Of a DNA stretch of 64,000 bases, positions 7,580 through 17,684 are shown one piece after another. The position numbers and the translations under genes are program-made. The stretch spans positions 434,001 through 498,000 of the forward strand of contig NC_006044.2 of the NCBI RefSeq assembly GCF_000006445.2, in the 5' to 3' direction. A model generated the notes under the pieces. The model was not told the DNA's origin, did no database searches, and worked only from the letters and a program-made list of their open reading frames with translations. This DNA is from Debaryomyces hansenii CBS767. Taxonomy: Eukaryota > Ascomycota > Pichiomycetes > Serinales > Debaryomycetaceae. Each line of letters opens with the position of its first letter. Positions within the stretch are counted from its first letter, which is position 1.

Positions 7580-9307
7580 ATGGAATCAATTACTCGAGTC
7601 TCCATGTCCGTTTGTCCATTCGTGAAATCGTCATCGGCCCAAGCGTTACGTCAATTGAGTAAAAACTCAGCTTTGACTAGTCAAGCACGCCAATGTCCAT
7701 TTATGGGTGCGGCCTTGAATGCTAAGGAATCGACTAGATCGTACTCGTCAGCCACTAAACCTGTCAGAGCTACAGCTTCTTCTCTTGCTTCGAATCCACC
7801 TTCGACTATGCAATCAAAGTACTCTTTCAAGGCAGAGGAACTCGTTGGAAACAAGGATGCGATTAATCTTGAGTCAAAAGAGAATACTTTTGACTTCAAA
7901 GGTTACTTAAACTCCGAATTGAGCAAGAAGAGAACTGACAAGTCGTATCGTTTCTTCAACAACATTAACCGTTTAGCTAATGAATTCCCTAAGGCTCATC
8001 GTTCTGAAGAGAATGACAAGGTTACTGTTTGGTGCTCTAATGATTATCTTGGTATGGGTAAAAATGAGAATACGATAAACGAAATGAAGCGAGTCTTGAC
8101 CAAGTATGGTTCAGGTGCCGGTGGTACCAGAAACATTGCTGGACACAACATCCATGCTCTTAAGTTAGAATCGGAGTTAGCTGCTTTGCACAAACATGAA
8201 GCTGCATTAGTTTTTTCGTCTTGTTTTGTTGCTAACGATGCAGTTTTATCGTTATTTGGCCAAAAGATCAAAGACTTAGTCATCTTTTCTGATGAATTAA
8301 ATCATGCCTCTATGATCCAGGGTATTAGAAATTCAAGAGCTAAAAAGCAAGTCTTTAAGCATAATGATTTGGCTGATTTGGAAGAAAAATTAGCTCAATA
8401 TCCAAAATCAACCCCAAAATTGATTGCATTTGAGTCTGTCTACTCTATGTGTGGTTCTATCGCCCCTATCGAAGCTATTTGTGACTTAGCAGAAAAATAC
8501 GGAGCATTGACTTTCCTTGATGAAGTCCACGCAGTAGGTATGTATGGTCCTCATGGTGCTGGTGTTGCTGAACACTTAGATTTCGACGCCCATTTGAAAT
8601 CGGGTATTGCTTCGCCACAAACCCAAACAGTTATGAATAGAGTAGATATGGTTACAGGTACTTTAGGTAAGGCCTACGGTACTGTAGGTGGTTACATCAC
8701 CGGTAAGGCTAACTTGATTGATTGGTTTAGGTCTTTTGCTCCAGGTTTTATCTTCACTACCACTTTACCTCCATCAATTATGGCTGGATCAAGTGCTTCC
8801 ATTCGTTACCAAAGATCAACCTTGCAAGACCGAATCGCTCAACAAACTAATACCAGATACGTCAAGAACAATTTAACCGATATTGGTATTCCTGTTATTC
8901 CAAACCCATCGCATATTGTGCCAGTTTTAGTTGGTAATGCGCTCGACGCTAAAAAGGCCTCTGATTTGTTATTAGATAAGTACAACATTTACGTTCAAGC
9001 CATCAATTTCCCAACTGTACCAATCGGTCAAGAAAGATTGAGAATCACCCCAACTCCAGGCCACGGACCCGAACTTTCAAACCAATTGATTGGTGCCCTT
9101 GATTCGGTTTTCAATGAATTGAGTTTGTCAAGAATCGGCGATTGGGAAGGTAAAGGAGGTTTGTGTGGTGTTGGTGAACCTGATATCGAACCAATAGAAC
9201 ACATTTGGACTTCCGAACAATTAGCTTTGACTGATGCTGATATAAACCCTAACGTGATCGACCCTGTTATTCAACCTATTGGAGTCAGTTCTGGTGTTAG
9301 GGATTAA
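7580..9307 (+). CDS. HEM1: 5-aminolevulinate synthase, mitochondrial
   Basis: A PLP-dependent alpha-oxoamine synthase that condenses glycine with succinyl-CoA, the first step of haem synthesis in the mitochondrial matrix. The catalytic core runs from about residue 105 to 530: WCSNDYLGMG, GSGAGGTRNIAGHN, the DEVHAVGMYG aspartate that contacts the PLP ring nitrogen, and Lys364 in GTLGKAYG forming the internal aldimine. The N-terminal 100 residues are a basic Ser-rich presequence with two Cys-Pro haem-regulatory-type motifs (Cys12-Pro13, Cys39-Pro40). The length of 575 aa compares with about 548 in S. cerevisiae. The ATG at 7580 is the first in frame and lies after an A-rich leader. Confidence 0.96.
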   Translation: MESITRVSMSVCPFVKSSSAQALRQLSKNSALTSQARQCPFMGAALNAKESTRSYSSATKPVRATASSLASNPPSTMQSKYSFKAEELVGNKDAINLESKENTFDFKGYLNSELSKKRTDKSYRFFNNINRLANEFPKAHRSEENDKVTVWCSNDYLGMGKNENTINEMKRVLTKYGSGAGGTRNIAGHNIHALKLESELAALHKHEAALVFSSCFVANDAVLSLFGQKIKDLVIFSDELNHASMIQGIRNSRAKKQVFKHNDLADLEEKLAQYPKSTPKLIAFESVYSMCGSIAPIEAICDLAEKYGALTFLDEVHAVGMYGPHGAGVAEHLDFDAHLKSGIASPQTQTVMNRVDMVTGTLGKAYGTVGGYITGKANLIDWFRSFAPGFIFTTTLPPSIMAGSSASIRYQRSTLQDRIAQQTNTRYVKNNLTDIGIPVIPNPSHIVPVLVGNALDAKKASDLLLDKYNIYVQAINFPTVPIGQERLRITPTPGHGPELSNQLIGALDSVFNELSLSRIGDWEGKGGLCGVGEPDIEPIEHIWTSEQLALTDADINPNVIDPVIQPIGVSSGVRD

Positions 9308-9564
9308 AAGTAATATACTACATAATTTTTTTCACATTATTGTGTTTTTTTTTTACGTTAGCTATGCCATCTTTTAATAAAACTTTCATCTATTTACTGA
9401 AAACACTCTCTGTTTATCTTGTAGTTCAGTCTAATACTATCAGGTTGAAGCATATATACTATAATAGTTGAGTAACACAAAATCGTAGGATCAAAACATC
9501 AACGCGCTTGCAAAAGAAAACAATCACAATATACATTACGTTATAATCTAAAAGGATAGCCATT

Positions 9565-12159
9565 ATGACACTAGATAAGGACCAACTAATAAAGGTTTAT
9601 ACTAGTAGACTAGTGAATTCATTGGTTCCGGTGGAATTCGGACATGAATACATACAAAGTATAACCAATGATCTATTAAACCACCTATTGAAATCACCCA
9701 AATCATCATCACCCTATATAGATATAAATCAACTAACAGACCATTTCAAGACATTATTTTTAAGTAACGGATTACAAGAGCTGTGGATCAAATTTCAGTC
9801 AGTTCTTAAAATGCTTTCTCAGACGAAATCGGTTGATCAAATATGCAATTATTTAATTTTTTTAAACGCTTTGCAGAGCACAGAGGAATCGAGGCTGGTA
9901 CCAAATATAAGAATAACAAGCGTTGGCAATAATTCTAGGGGGTATCATGATATAGAGGAACAAAGAACTCATCATGATTTACAATCATCCCCATATCATG
10001 TTTCTAGTCACAGCTCTAAAGTTGGGAGTAAAAATATCATAAACACCGTGCCGTTAAGCAGAGTAATATCGCCATACTACGAGACCTTGTCCGAGGATAC
10101 TATATTGATATATTTGTCTTATTCGCTATTGGGTTTGGATTCTAAATTATTATCATTCCTGAGAGACGGCAATTCGATTGAATTACCCCCCAATATTAAT
10201 AGTAGCTACTCTGGACTTCTCCATAGCATACTAGAACCTGGGTTAGTCTATAAAAAACTCAAGTTATTCGTGGATTCCAACAAAGGAAAGATAGTCTCGC
10301 CTATAAAAACTGCATTTTTGAGATCATTGGAATCGGAATTAAATTATTACGTGAACCATATTAATGAATACTTTAATACTGAACCGACTTCATTAATAGC
10401 CGTGTATAATGCGCTATTTCCCTTCATATTGAAATTGAGACTTTTGTATTCCCTAACTAACGAATTGAATTTAAGTGGATATGAATTTCTATCCAAGGTA
10501 TACCATTTATCAAAGTTTGGTGACATAAGAATAAAGGACTTAACACACAATATTTTCTCGCAAATATCAGCTCCATACTACGAGGTTCTTGAACATTGGG
10601 TTATAAAAGGTGAATTGATAGATAATAGTGATGAGTTTTTCATAGCCTTCAATACGGAAGCACAACATATTAATGATATTATTGAATATTTACCCCAAAG
10701 GATACCGGATTTTTTCGTATCAATGAATGAAACTATGGCCTATAAGATATATCAAATTGGAAAAATGTTGATTTTTCTACTTAAATATTGTAAAGAATTG
10801 AAATGGATTAGTGATTACAGTATGAAATATTCGACGTATATCTTTCAAAACAATCAAGGTATACAATCAATGCCATCAAATGTCATAATAGATTTAATTA
10901 ACCTTCAATATGAAGAGATTCTTAACTACTTTACAATAGTTTTGCAAGAGAAACACAGCATGTTTCATCATTTACAAAATTTTAAGAGGTTTTTATTGAT
11001 GAATTCAAATGATTTTATTGAATCAATAATAGAAAAAGGAATAGTTTTATTCAATGAACCAGCAAATAGCTTAACGTCAAATCAGTTAGCTAAAGTATTA
11101 ATTGAGTCTATTAACAACTCTTCCGTGAAGAACTATAGATCAGATTATAAAAATAGGTTGGATGCTAGAATTTTGGACCTAAGTCACGGAAATATAGGAT
11201 GGGAAGTGTTTACGTTAGAATACAAAATCTCTGACTCACCAATTTATCACATTTTGAATTATAATAATGGCACGCTAGAGTATCTAAAAATGTTCAATTT
11301 TCTTTGGAAATTACGGCACTTCAGTTATTTGTTGAATTTAAACTTCATTGAATGTAGTAATGTTAAGAAAAATGATTTGAGAAGGATACTGAGTAGGTAT
11401 ATTAAATTGAAAAGACAGTTAAAGTCCAAATCAAGTTTACGGTTAGGTATCAGAGACAATAAGATTATCTGGTTAATGAAGTCTTTCAACACAATATGCC
11501 TCATAAGACACCAGCTAATAAAATTCATATCAGCATTAGTAACGTATTTATCATTTGATATTATTGAAAATAATTTTGATCAATTAATAATCAGACAGCT
11601 TTTCAAGTCAAGTTCTCCTGTTTTACATTCGACGTCGTCTAAAAACATAGGAATATTACCCATATTAAATGAAAATTTCACCAAAGCTTTAAAGAAAGAT
11701 GAAAGCAATTTTTCGGGACCTTTAAAATCGAAGTTGATAACGCATAACATGAACGAATTAACATTTGATGAATTGATTAACATACATTCGACGTATTTGC
11801 AGAATGTAACCCATTTCAAGATTCTTAATGATACAGAAATAGGAAAACACTCTGGGACGAGTTATATCAAGCAAATATACCAATTCTTGGAGATATGCTT
11901 CGCGTTTATAAAGAGCTCGGAAGAATACAACAGTCTCATAGTAAATTATATTTCCATTTTGAATGTTGAAGAAAATTTACGTTCTGAAGATATGAATCAG
12001 TTTGATGACGATCTAGAAGAGTTAGAAAACAAAATAAAACTCATTGTTAATAAAATCTACAAGGATTTGTACATGTCCAATTATAAGAGTATGCTATACA
12101 TTTTTATAAAAGATCTAAGGTCCGACACAGAGCTTAAGGACCTAAGTCGCTTTTTCTAA
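9565..12159 (+). CDS. SPC98: gamma-tubulin complex component, Spc98/GCP3-like
   Basis: An 864-residue protein with the GCP (Spc97/Spc98) fold. The N-terminal GRIP1-type region starts near residue 165 with a motif resembling the family E..L..ilY.lqGiDgk signature (here SEDTILIYLSYSLLGLDSKL), followed by SGLLHSILEPGLVYKKL. The C-terminal GRIP2 region (about 530-860) has GWEVFTLEYKISDSP (compare the family W..f.L.Y.v..Pl) and FNFLWKLRHFSY. GCPs assemble with gamma-tubulin and Spc110/Spc72 into the small complex that nucleates microtubules at spindle pole bodies. The length and the 160-residue N-terminal extension fit Spc98 better than Spc97, but the paralogue choice is inferred. Leu/Ile/Asn-rich, AT-biased codon use suggests low expression. 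Confidence 0.75.
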   Translation: MTLDKDQLIKVYTSRLVNSLVPVEFGHEYIQSITNDLLNHLLKSPKSSSPYIDINQLTDHFKTLFLSNGLQELWIKFQSVLKMLSQTKSVDQICNYLIFLNALQSTEESRLVPNIRITSVGNNSRGYHDIEEQRTHHDLQSSPYHVSSHSSKVGSKNIINTVPLSRVISPYYETLSEDTILIYLSYSLLGLDSKLLSFLRDGNSIELPPNINSSYSGLLHSILEPGLVYKKLKLFVDSNKGKIVSPIKTAFLRSLESELNYYVNHINEYFNTEPTSLIAVYNALFPFILKLRLLYSLTNELNLSGYEFLSKVYHLSKFGDIRIKDLTHNIFSQISAPYYEVLEHWVIKGELIDNSDEFFIAFNTEAQHINDIIEYLPQRIPDFFVSMNETMAYKIYQIGKMLIFLLKYCKELKWISDYSMKYSTYIFQNNQGIQSMPSNVIIDLINLQYEEILNYFTIVLQEKHSMFHHLQNFKRFLLMNSNDFIESIIEKGIVLFNEPANSLTSNQLAKVLIESINNSSVKNYRSDYKNRLDARILDLSHGNIGWEVFTLEYKISDSPIYHILNYNNGTLEYLKMFNFLWKLRHFSYLLNLNFIECSNVKKNDLRRILSRYIKLKRQLKSKSSLRLGIRDNKIIWLMKSFNTICLIRHQLIKFISALVTYLSFDIIENNFDQLIIRQLFKSSSPVLHSTSSKNIGILPILNENFTKALKKDESNFSGPLKSKLITHNMNELTFDELINIHSTYLQNVTHFKILNDTEIGKHSGTSYIKQIYQFLEICFAFIKSSEEYNSLIVNYISILNVEENLRSEDMNQFDDDLEELENKIKLIVNKIYKDLYMSNYKSMLYIFIKDLRSDTELKDLSRFF

Positions 12160-12501
12160 CACTTTTGCAGCTTTTCGGACATTAGAATATCTGAAAATGT
12201 ACACTCCTGATTTTCATGGTCACTATATTACGTAACAAGCTAATAGTTCATATAATCATACGACTATTGGTCAACAGCATACTCGAAACCACTAATATAC
12301 GTGACAGATTATTCACGAATCCTGGTTTGTATAGTATGTAATTTGAATATCGATCGTGTAAAAGCATAAATTTAATTAACCTATAATATTAGCTGCAATC
12401 TAACTGCATATTATGACCATCAATAAACACCTATTATAGCCTATAGTTACGTGTATTGCATTAATCGAATAACTCTCGGTTAAACCAATAAAATATATTA
12501 T

Positions 12502-12507
12502 CCGAGG
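12502..12507 (+). promoter_or_regulatory. candidate CCGAGG (CCTCGG) fatty-acid response element
   Basis: The hexamer lies 132 bp before the CRC1 ATG. CCTCGG is the known target of FarA/FarB in Aspergillus and of Ctf1 in Candida, regulators of beta-oxidation and carnitine shuttle genes, which suits a carnitine carrier. A hexamer can occur by chance. Confidence 0.4.
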
Positions 12508-12533
12508 TTCACAAAAACTACTGAGCATTTGAG

Positions 12534-12545
12534 TGGGGACCCCCA
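12534..12545. promoter_or_regulatory. palindrome TGGGG-AC-CCCCA upstream of CRC1
   Basis: Perfect 5-bp arms separated by two bases, about 94 bp before the CRC1 ATG, in otherwise AT-rich DNA. GC-rich arms of this type resemble sites for C2H2 zinc-finger activators (Adr1- or Msn2-like). The factor is unknown. Confidence 0.35.
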
Positions 12546-12638
12546 GATTTTGAAAAATTCAAACTCCTTTATAAATCACCAATTTTTCATTCCTTCTAAT
12601 ATCAATAGAAATTAGAAAGTATAAAGTATTTATTCAGA

Positions 12639-13547
12639 ATGGAAGAAGTAGATAGTTTATTAGTTGATAACGTTAAATCGTTTGCCTCTGGTGGATTTGG
12701 GGGTATTTGGTATGTGTTATAATGTGGAGATTTAATAGGTTAAATTTAATACTAACAATTTAGTGCTGTTTTAACAGGTCACCCATTTGACTTGGTGAAA
12801 GTTCGTTTACAGACGGGGCTATACAATTCTTCGGTTCAATGTGTGAAACTGACTTTAGTTAAGGATGGTTTGCCAGGTTTTTATAGGGGGGTATTACCAC
12901 CTTTATTAGGTGTCACTCCTATGTTCGCCGTTTCCTTTTGGGGTTACGACGTTGGAAAAAAGATAGTTACTTCATTTACAGGTAAAGAAGTGGCCAACTT
13001 TTCAATTGCCAACATTTCTACTGCTGGGTTCATTTCTGCCATTCCAACGACCTTGGTGGCTGCTCCATTTGAAAGAATTAAGGTCATGATGCAAATTCAA
13101 GACGGGTCCAAGACAACCTCTATGGGATCAGTTGTCAAGGAAATGTATAGAACAGGTGGTATCAGATCCATTTTCAAGGGTTCTGCTGCAACCTTAGCTA
13201 GAGATGGTCCTGGATCTGCATTATATTTCGCAACCTATGAATATATGAAGCGCAGATTAACCACCCCAGATACAGATTTATCCTTATTTGCTATCACAAT
13301 GGCCGGTGGTTGTGCCGGGGTTTCCATGTGGCTTGGTGTTTTCCCAATTGATACCATTAAATCTACACAACAATCGTCAAATACTAATATCTCGATTGTT
13401 AAAACTACACAAAACATTTACAAGAAGGGTGGAATTAAGGCATTCTTCCCAGGTGTCGGTCCTGCTTTGGCAAGATCTTTCCCAGCGAATGCGGCCACCT
13501 TCTTGGGTGTTGAATTGGCTAGAAACTTCTTCGATAAACTCGTTTAG
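12639..13547 (+). CDS. CRC1: mitochondrial carnitine/acylcarnitine carrier (spliced; join 12639..12709, 12764..13547)
   Basis: A mitochondrial carrier family protein that exchanges acylcarnitine for carnitine across the inner membrane. Exon 1 encodes MEEVDSLLVDNVKSFASGG and ends inside a Cys codon. The intron is 54 nt (donor GTATGT at 12710, branch TACTAAC 12750-12756, acceptor TAG 12761-12763). The 284-aa product has three carrier repeats with signatures HPFDLVKVRLQ, APFERIKVMMQ and FPIDTIKSTQQ, plus LPPLLGVTPMFAVSFWGYD and PGSALYFATYEY, which match Crc1 closely. The third signature has Ser-Thr after the Lys instead of the usual x-Arg. Without the intron the frame would lack the first transmembrane helix. 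Confidence 0.94.
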
Positions 13548-13868
13548 ATTATTGTATATTTTTCCAAAGTCCTTCGTCATGCTGCTTTTGCTTACAAAAC
13601 TGATAGCGGACTCAGACACGAACGACTTTTGGCTACGTTTACGATAAGTATTATTTATTTAAAAAGCATTTAGTTTGTTATATTAGAAGTTAAGAAATCT
13701 ATTGGAATAGTAGTACTAGTAGTTGAAGTATACTAGAGTATACTATGGTGGTAGTGCGCTGATTAAAATTATCATTGAAATGTTCAAACTCCTTAAAGCT
13801 CGATAAGAATTAACGTGAATACTAATAAACATCTGTCTCCAACTAATACAATAGCTTGAAGTAATACA

Positions 13869-14613
13869 ATGTCTTTGACTGATGACCAAGTATGTGATAT
13901 ATTTCAATTGTAGTTGAATTTCAAGAAAAATTTGGATTACTAACATCAATTAGGTGAATACTGAGCTTCGTAAGATGAAGGCCTTCATCGAGAAGGAAGC
14001 GCAAGAAAAGGCCAAAGAAATCAGATTGAAGGCGGACGAGGAATACGAAATCGAAAAAGCATCTATAGTCAGATCGGAAACGGCTGCTATTGATTCAACC
14101 TACGAGCAAAAATTGAAAAAGGCATCGTTAGCTCAACAAATCACCAAATCGACCATTGGTAACAAAACGAGATTGAGAATCTTGTCCAAAAAGGAAGAAG
14201 TGTTGAACAATATATTCGAAGCTGCCGAAAAGGAATTGAGCAAGACCACGTCCAACAAATCTGCGTATAAACCAGTTTTGACCAGTTTGATCGAAGAAGG
14301 TACATTAGCTTTATTAGAAGGAAAGGTTACTATTAGAGTCAGAGAAGCAGATGTTGCGTTGGCAAAAGAGGCAGCCCCAGATGCGGCTAAGGAATATGAA
14401 GCCAAGTCTAAAAGCCCTGTTGAAATCACTGTTGACGAGGAGAACTTTTTAAGCAAGGATTCTCTCGGTGGTGTCATTGTCGTCAATGAAAGTGGAAAGA
14501 TTGAAGTTAATAACACTTTGGAAGAAAGATTGAAGATATTGTCTGAAGAAGCATTACCAGGTATTAGATTAGAATTGTTTGGTATCTCTGAAACCAGAAA
14601 GTTTTTTGATTAA
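13869..14613 (+). CDS. VMA4: V-type proton ATPase subunit E (spliced; join 13869..13889, 13954..14613)
   Basis: A peripheral-stalk subunit of the V1 sector; with subunit G it forms the stators linking V1 to V0 on the vacuolar membrane. Exon 1 is seven codons (MSLTDDQ). The intron is 64 nt (donor GTATGT 13890, branch TACTAAC 13938-13944, acceptor TAG 13951-13953). The 226-aa protein begins with a long charged helix (VNTELRKMKAFIEKEAQEKAKEI and onward) and ends with the conserved globular domain (NNTLEERLKILSEEALPGIRLELFG) and a TRKFFD terminus. Length and both ends agree with yeast Vma4. It is preceded by about 320 bp of AT-rich DNA after CRC1. Confidence 0.96.
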
Positions 14614-15031
14614 TATTTATTTCATTTTACTCTTAGAGATGACGTTAAAGCTTTAACTGTTTGTAGTAATTCATTTTCATTATGTTTTAAATTGTTTGGT
14701 TTATAACCACATCTGCTTATTTTATAATTCTACATACTTTTTTATAAATTTAAAATAAACCATTCATTGCCTTATCGAAAAGTCAATAAGAAATATTGCG
14801 ACTAAAAATCTTGCAGAGAAAAAATTGAAAGCATCTATCAAGCAATTTATACTTTCATTTAATTATACTTCATATACTGTATCACATTTTCATATATTTA
14901 TTTGCTTTTTGCTTTACAGAAGCAACTTTTGAGGTACTCTCCAGTTTAAAATTTATTTGTTAGTGATTATTAACTGTACCAAACACCAGATTTAATTTTG
15001 AATTTTTCACAATCAATAATAGAAAACATTT
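14614..15031. other. intergenic VMA4 / MRS2
   Basis: 418 bp, very AT-rich, with no ORF or repeat of note. It serves as the VMA4 3' flank and the MRS2 promoter. Confidence 0.6.
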
Positions 15032-16462
15032 ATGTGGACTTCCCTACGCCATTTAAAATGCTCGATACCTAGGCAGTCGATTAATCGGTGCTCATCTGGA
15101 TTATCCAAACAGTTTTTCAAATATAAATCAACAGTATCACGGAATCAAGATATTTTGAAGAAAATCACTGATACGAATACACATGCAATGAATACAGCGG
15201 ACATACCTGAAGGCATATCAGAGTCATTCGTAGATCACCAATTTGAGCCTAATAAGCTTGTTCCTACAAACGATAAAAAAATAATCTACAATAGGTTGAA
15301 ACCAATTACGCCGAATGATTCGTATGTATCGTGCACAATATTCGACATTAAAGGTAACATTACAGCAGTCTCTCGAAAATATCCTAAAATGAAATTTCTT
15401 AAAGGTAACGACTTATTCCCTCGAGATCTCCGAAAAATCGATACATCTTCAATCGATGTGGTGCCACTGATTATGGTCCGTTCCCCCAATTGCATACTTG
15501 TAAATCTACTCCATATTAAGGCTATAATTAAAAAGGATAGTGTCATGGTATTCGACACTTCCACGCCATCTATTGCTACAAAACTAGGGTTGTTTATGTA
15601 TGACCTTGAGATGAAATTAAAATTGCCATCAGGAAACATTTGTTATGAATTTAGAGCACTCGAAAGTATTCTAATCAGTGTGATGAGTTATTTGGAAGCA
15701 GATTTGAGGAATCACTTGCAAGGATGTGGGCTTATTTTAGCTGAGCTAGAAGATGAAATTGATAGAAACAAATTGCAAGATCTTTTAATCAAACTGAAGA
15801 AATTATCCAGTTTTTATCAAAAGGCTGTTTTAATTAGAAATGTTTTAGAAGAACTCTTAGATAATGACGAGGACTTAGCCGGAATGTATTTAACAGATCC
15901 TATAAAATTTGATCCAACCATTGAAAATCCTACTGATTTCGCAGATTTAGAAATGATGTTAGAATCGTACTATAAACAATGTGACGAGTTCGTTCAGCAA
16001 GCAGGATCGTTGATAAATGATATCAAAGCTACCGAAGAAATTGTAAACATTATCTTGGATACTAATAGAAATTCACTTATGTTATTTGAATTGAAAATAA
16101 CGGTTTACACTCTAGGATTTACAGTAGCCACGTTATTGCCTGCTTTCTATGGTATGAATTTGAAAAACTACATCGAAGAATCAACATTTGGTTTCGGTGC
16201 CGTTGCAGTCTTTTCAATTATACAGGGTCTTTTAATTATTATGTTAAGTTTCCGTAAATTACGAAAGGTTCAAAAATTAACAATGATGGATGGTGCTGGT
16301 AATCATTTGCACCACAGTTCAAGCCCTATTGGATTAATGAATAAAGATAAATGGTATTATAGACTATTCTATGGGAACAGACATACCAAATATGATAGAC
16401 CAACCCCAAAGGAAAGTGATGTAATATGGAGAATGATTAATGACGACAAACCACTAAAATAG
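15032..16462 (+). CDS. MRS2: mitochondrial inner-membrane magnesium channel, CorA/Mrs2 family
   Basis: A 476-aa protein. The N-terminus (MWTSLRHLKCSIPRQSINRC) is a basic presequence. The matrix domain (about 80-340) contains the Mrs2 segments SCTIFDIKGNI, FPRDLRKIDTSSIDVVP and ILVNLLHIKAIIKKD, then the long pore-lining helix. Two transmembrane helices follow near residues 350-372 and 388-408, separated by the GMN signature (Gly374-Met375-Asn376) that forms the ion selectivity loop. It mediates electrogenic Mg2+ influx into the matrix and supports group II intron splicing in yeast. The paralogue Mfm1/Lpe10 is a less likely alternative. A CTG codon (15467-15469) lies in the conserved VVP-x-IMVR segment. 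Confidence 0.92.
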   Translation: MWTSLRHLKCSIPRQSINRCSSGLSKQFFKYKSTVSRNQDILKKITDTNTHAMNTADIPEGISESFVDHQFEPNKLVPTNDKKIIYNRLKPITPNDSYVSCTIFDIKGNITAVSRKYPKMKFLKGNDLFPRDLRKIDTSSIDVVPLIMVRSPNCILVNLLHIKAIIKKDSVMVFDTSTPSIATKLGLFMYDLEMKLKLPSGNICYEFRALESILISVMSYLEADLRNHLQGCGLILAELEDEIDRNKLQDLLIKLKKLSSFYQKAVLIRNVLEELLDNDEDLAGMYLTDPIKFDPTIENPTDFADLEMMLESYYKQCDEFVQQAGSLINDIKATEEIVNIILDTNRNSLMLFELKITVYTLGFTVATLLPAFYGMNLKNYIEESTFGFGAVAVFSIIQGLLIIMLSFRKLRKVQKLTMMDGAGNHLHHSSSPIGLMNKDKWYYRLFYGNRHTKYDRPTPKESDVIWRMINDDKPLK

Positions 16463-16585
16463 ACAAGTTCGTGTATATAGAATTGACACAGGTACTATAG
16501 TTTTATCTAATCTAATTTATTAATTGTACATATAAAAGAGAAAAATATTGTTAATGCAGTTGAAAGACAAATATTTTAATTGAAT

Positions 16586-17521
16586 CTAATCCGAGTCTTC
16601 TTCAGAATCCGAATTGTTAACGACTGCGCTATCTTCTTCTTCATCGTCACTTTGTTTCGAGTAGCCAGGTAAAGTACTTAAGTCATCTTCCTTTGGTTCA
16701 GGAATTTCGGTAACAGTTGGGATATCCTCCTCGTCGAATTTTTTATGCTTACCAGGCTGCGATGTAGTGATCGATGATGATGATGAACGACGTTCTCTGA
16801 AAATAGGTTGTGCGTCTCTTTCCGAGCCTGGCTTTATCAAAGTACCATCTAATGAAACCACTTTGCCTGTAGTATGAATTGATTTAATAGTAAATTTCAA
16901 TTTACCTTCAATCTTAACATTATTTTCATCAGCCCAATATCCAAATGATTTAAATTTATTAGAATCGTTGACTTCTTCGGAATATTCATCTTCTTGACTT
17001 GGTATAAAATTCCAATCAACTGGGATGTTGAATTTTTTAATTGAAGCGTTGAATGTATCGTGGACTAACAAACCTATATGCGACGCAGTTTGCATGTAAA
17101 TATACCCTTCCAATGTATCTCCAACTTGAGGTCTCCATATTAAAAAGTCTACTGATACCCATAAGAACGTGAATGGAGATGAATCTGTTACCTTAGCAAC
17201 AGTGATGGTATTGTCATCTGTATCTTTTGTAACATTGTCATCAGATATTTTGATATTTGAATACGCTAAACAAACCCCTTTAGCTTTTGGAAAGTATGAC
17301 ATGATCAAAGGATCTAAATGTTGTGATTTAACACCGTTAATGGGGTTAGATATATGACATGGTGCTAACGATACATATAAGGATGTTGTAAATTTTTGAA
17401 AGCATTCAGAGATACCTTCATCACCAATTGGATTAGTACTTTTTGGAACTATGAATTGCTTTCTTTTTTTAAATTGTGGTTCATTAGATGTGTTATACCC
17501 ATTATTGGTATCAACTGACAT
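16586..17521 (-). CDS. RPA43: RNA polymerase I subunit A43
   Basis: A 311-aa subunit of the Pol I stalk (with A14), which contacts the initiation factor Rrn3. The N-terminal Rpb7-like half contains TTSLYVSLAPCHISNPINGVKSQHLDPLIM. The OB-fold half contains WRPQVGDTLEGYIYMQTASHIGLLVHDTFNASI and IHTTGKVVSLDGTL, which are strongly conserved in Rpa43. The C-terminal 80 residues are acidic and Ser-rich (SDSEEDSD end). I start at the ATG complementary to 17519-17521 because homology begins just after it; the longer frame upstream reads through promoter DNA. It is convergent with MRS2 (123 bp) and tandem with the next gene. Confidence 0.93.
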   Translation of the reverse strand: MSVDTNNGYNTSNEPQFKKRKQFIVPKSTNPIGDEGISECFQKFTTSLYVSLAPCHISNPINGVKSQHLDPLIMSYFPKAKGVCLAYSNIKISDDNVTKDTDDNTITVAKVTDSSPFTFLWVSVDFLIWRPQVGDTLEGYIYMQTASHIGLLVHDTFNASIKKFNIPVDWNFIPSQEDEYSEEVNDSNKFKSFGYWADENNVKIEGKLKFTIKSIHTTGKVVSLDGTLIKPGSERDAQPIFRERRSSSSSITTSQPGKHKKFDEEDIPTVTEIPEPKEDDLSTLPGYSKQSDDEEEDSAVVNNSDSEEDSD

Positions 17522-17684
17522 GATTATTTGTATATATTTATAAATGTATATATATATTCTAAAGTTGAAGTAATAAATCAGTTTGTAAGACTTATAAGAT
17601 GAGAAGTCAAAAAAAATTGAAAAATTTTGAGCCGCACTGCAAAGCAAAAAAATTAGAAGATTCTTATGCAACAAATACATATAT

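Larger units (their letters stand above)
12160..12638. other. intergenic, CRC1 promoter region
   Basis: 480 bp without an ORF. It carries a CCGAGG element and a TGGGG-AC-CCCCA palindrome (both listed separately) and AT-rich sequence up to the CRC1 ATG. Confidence 0.6.

Noticed and set aside
9565..12159. Assignment of the gamma-tubulin complex protein as Spc97
   Set aside because: The length and 160-residue N-terminal extension fit Spc98/GCP3 better; not excluded.
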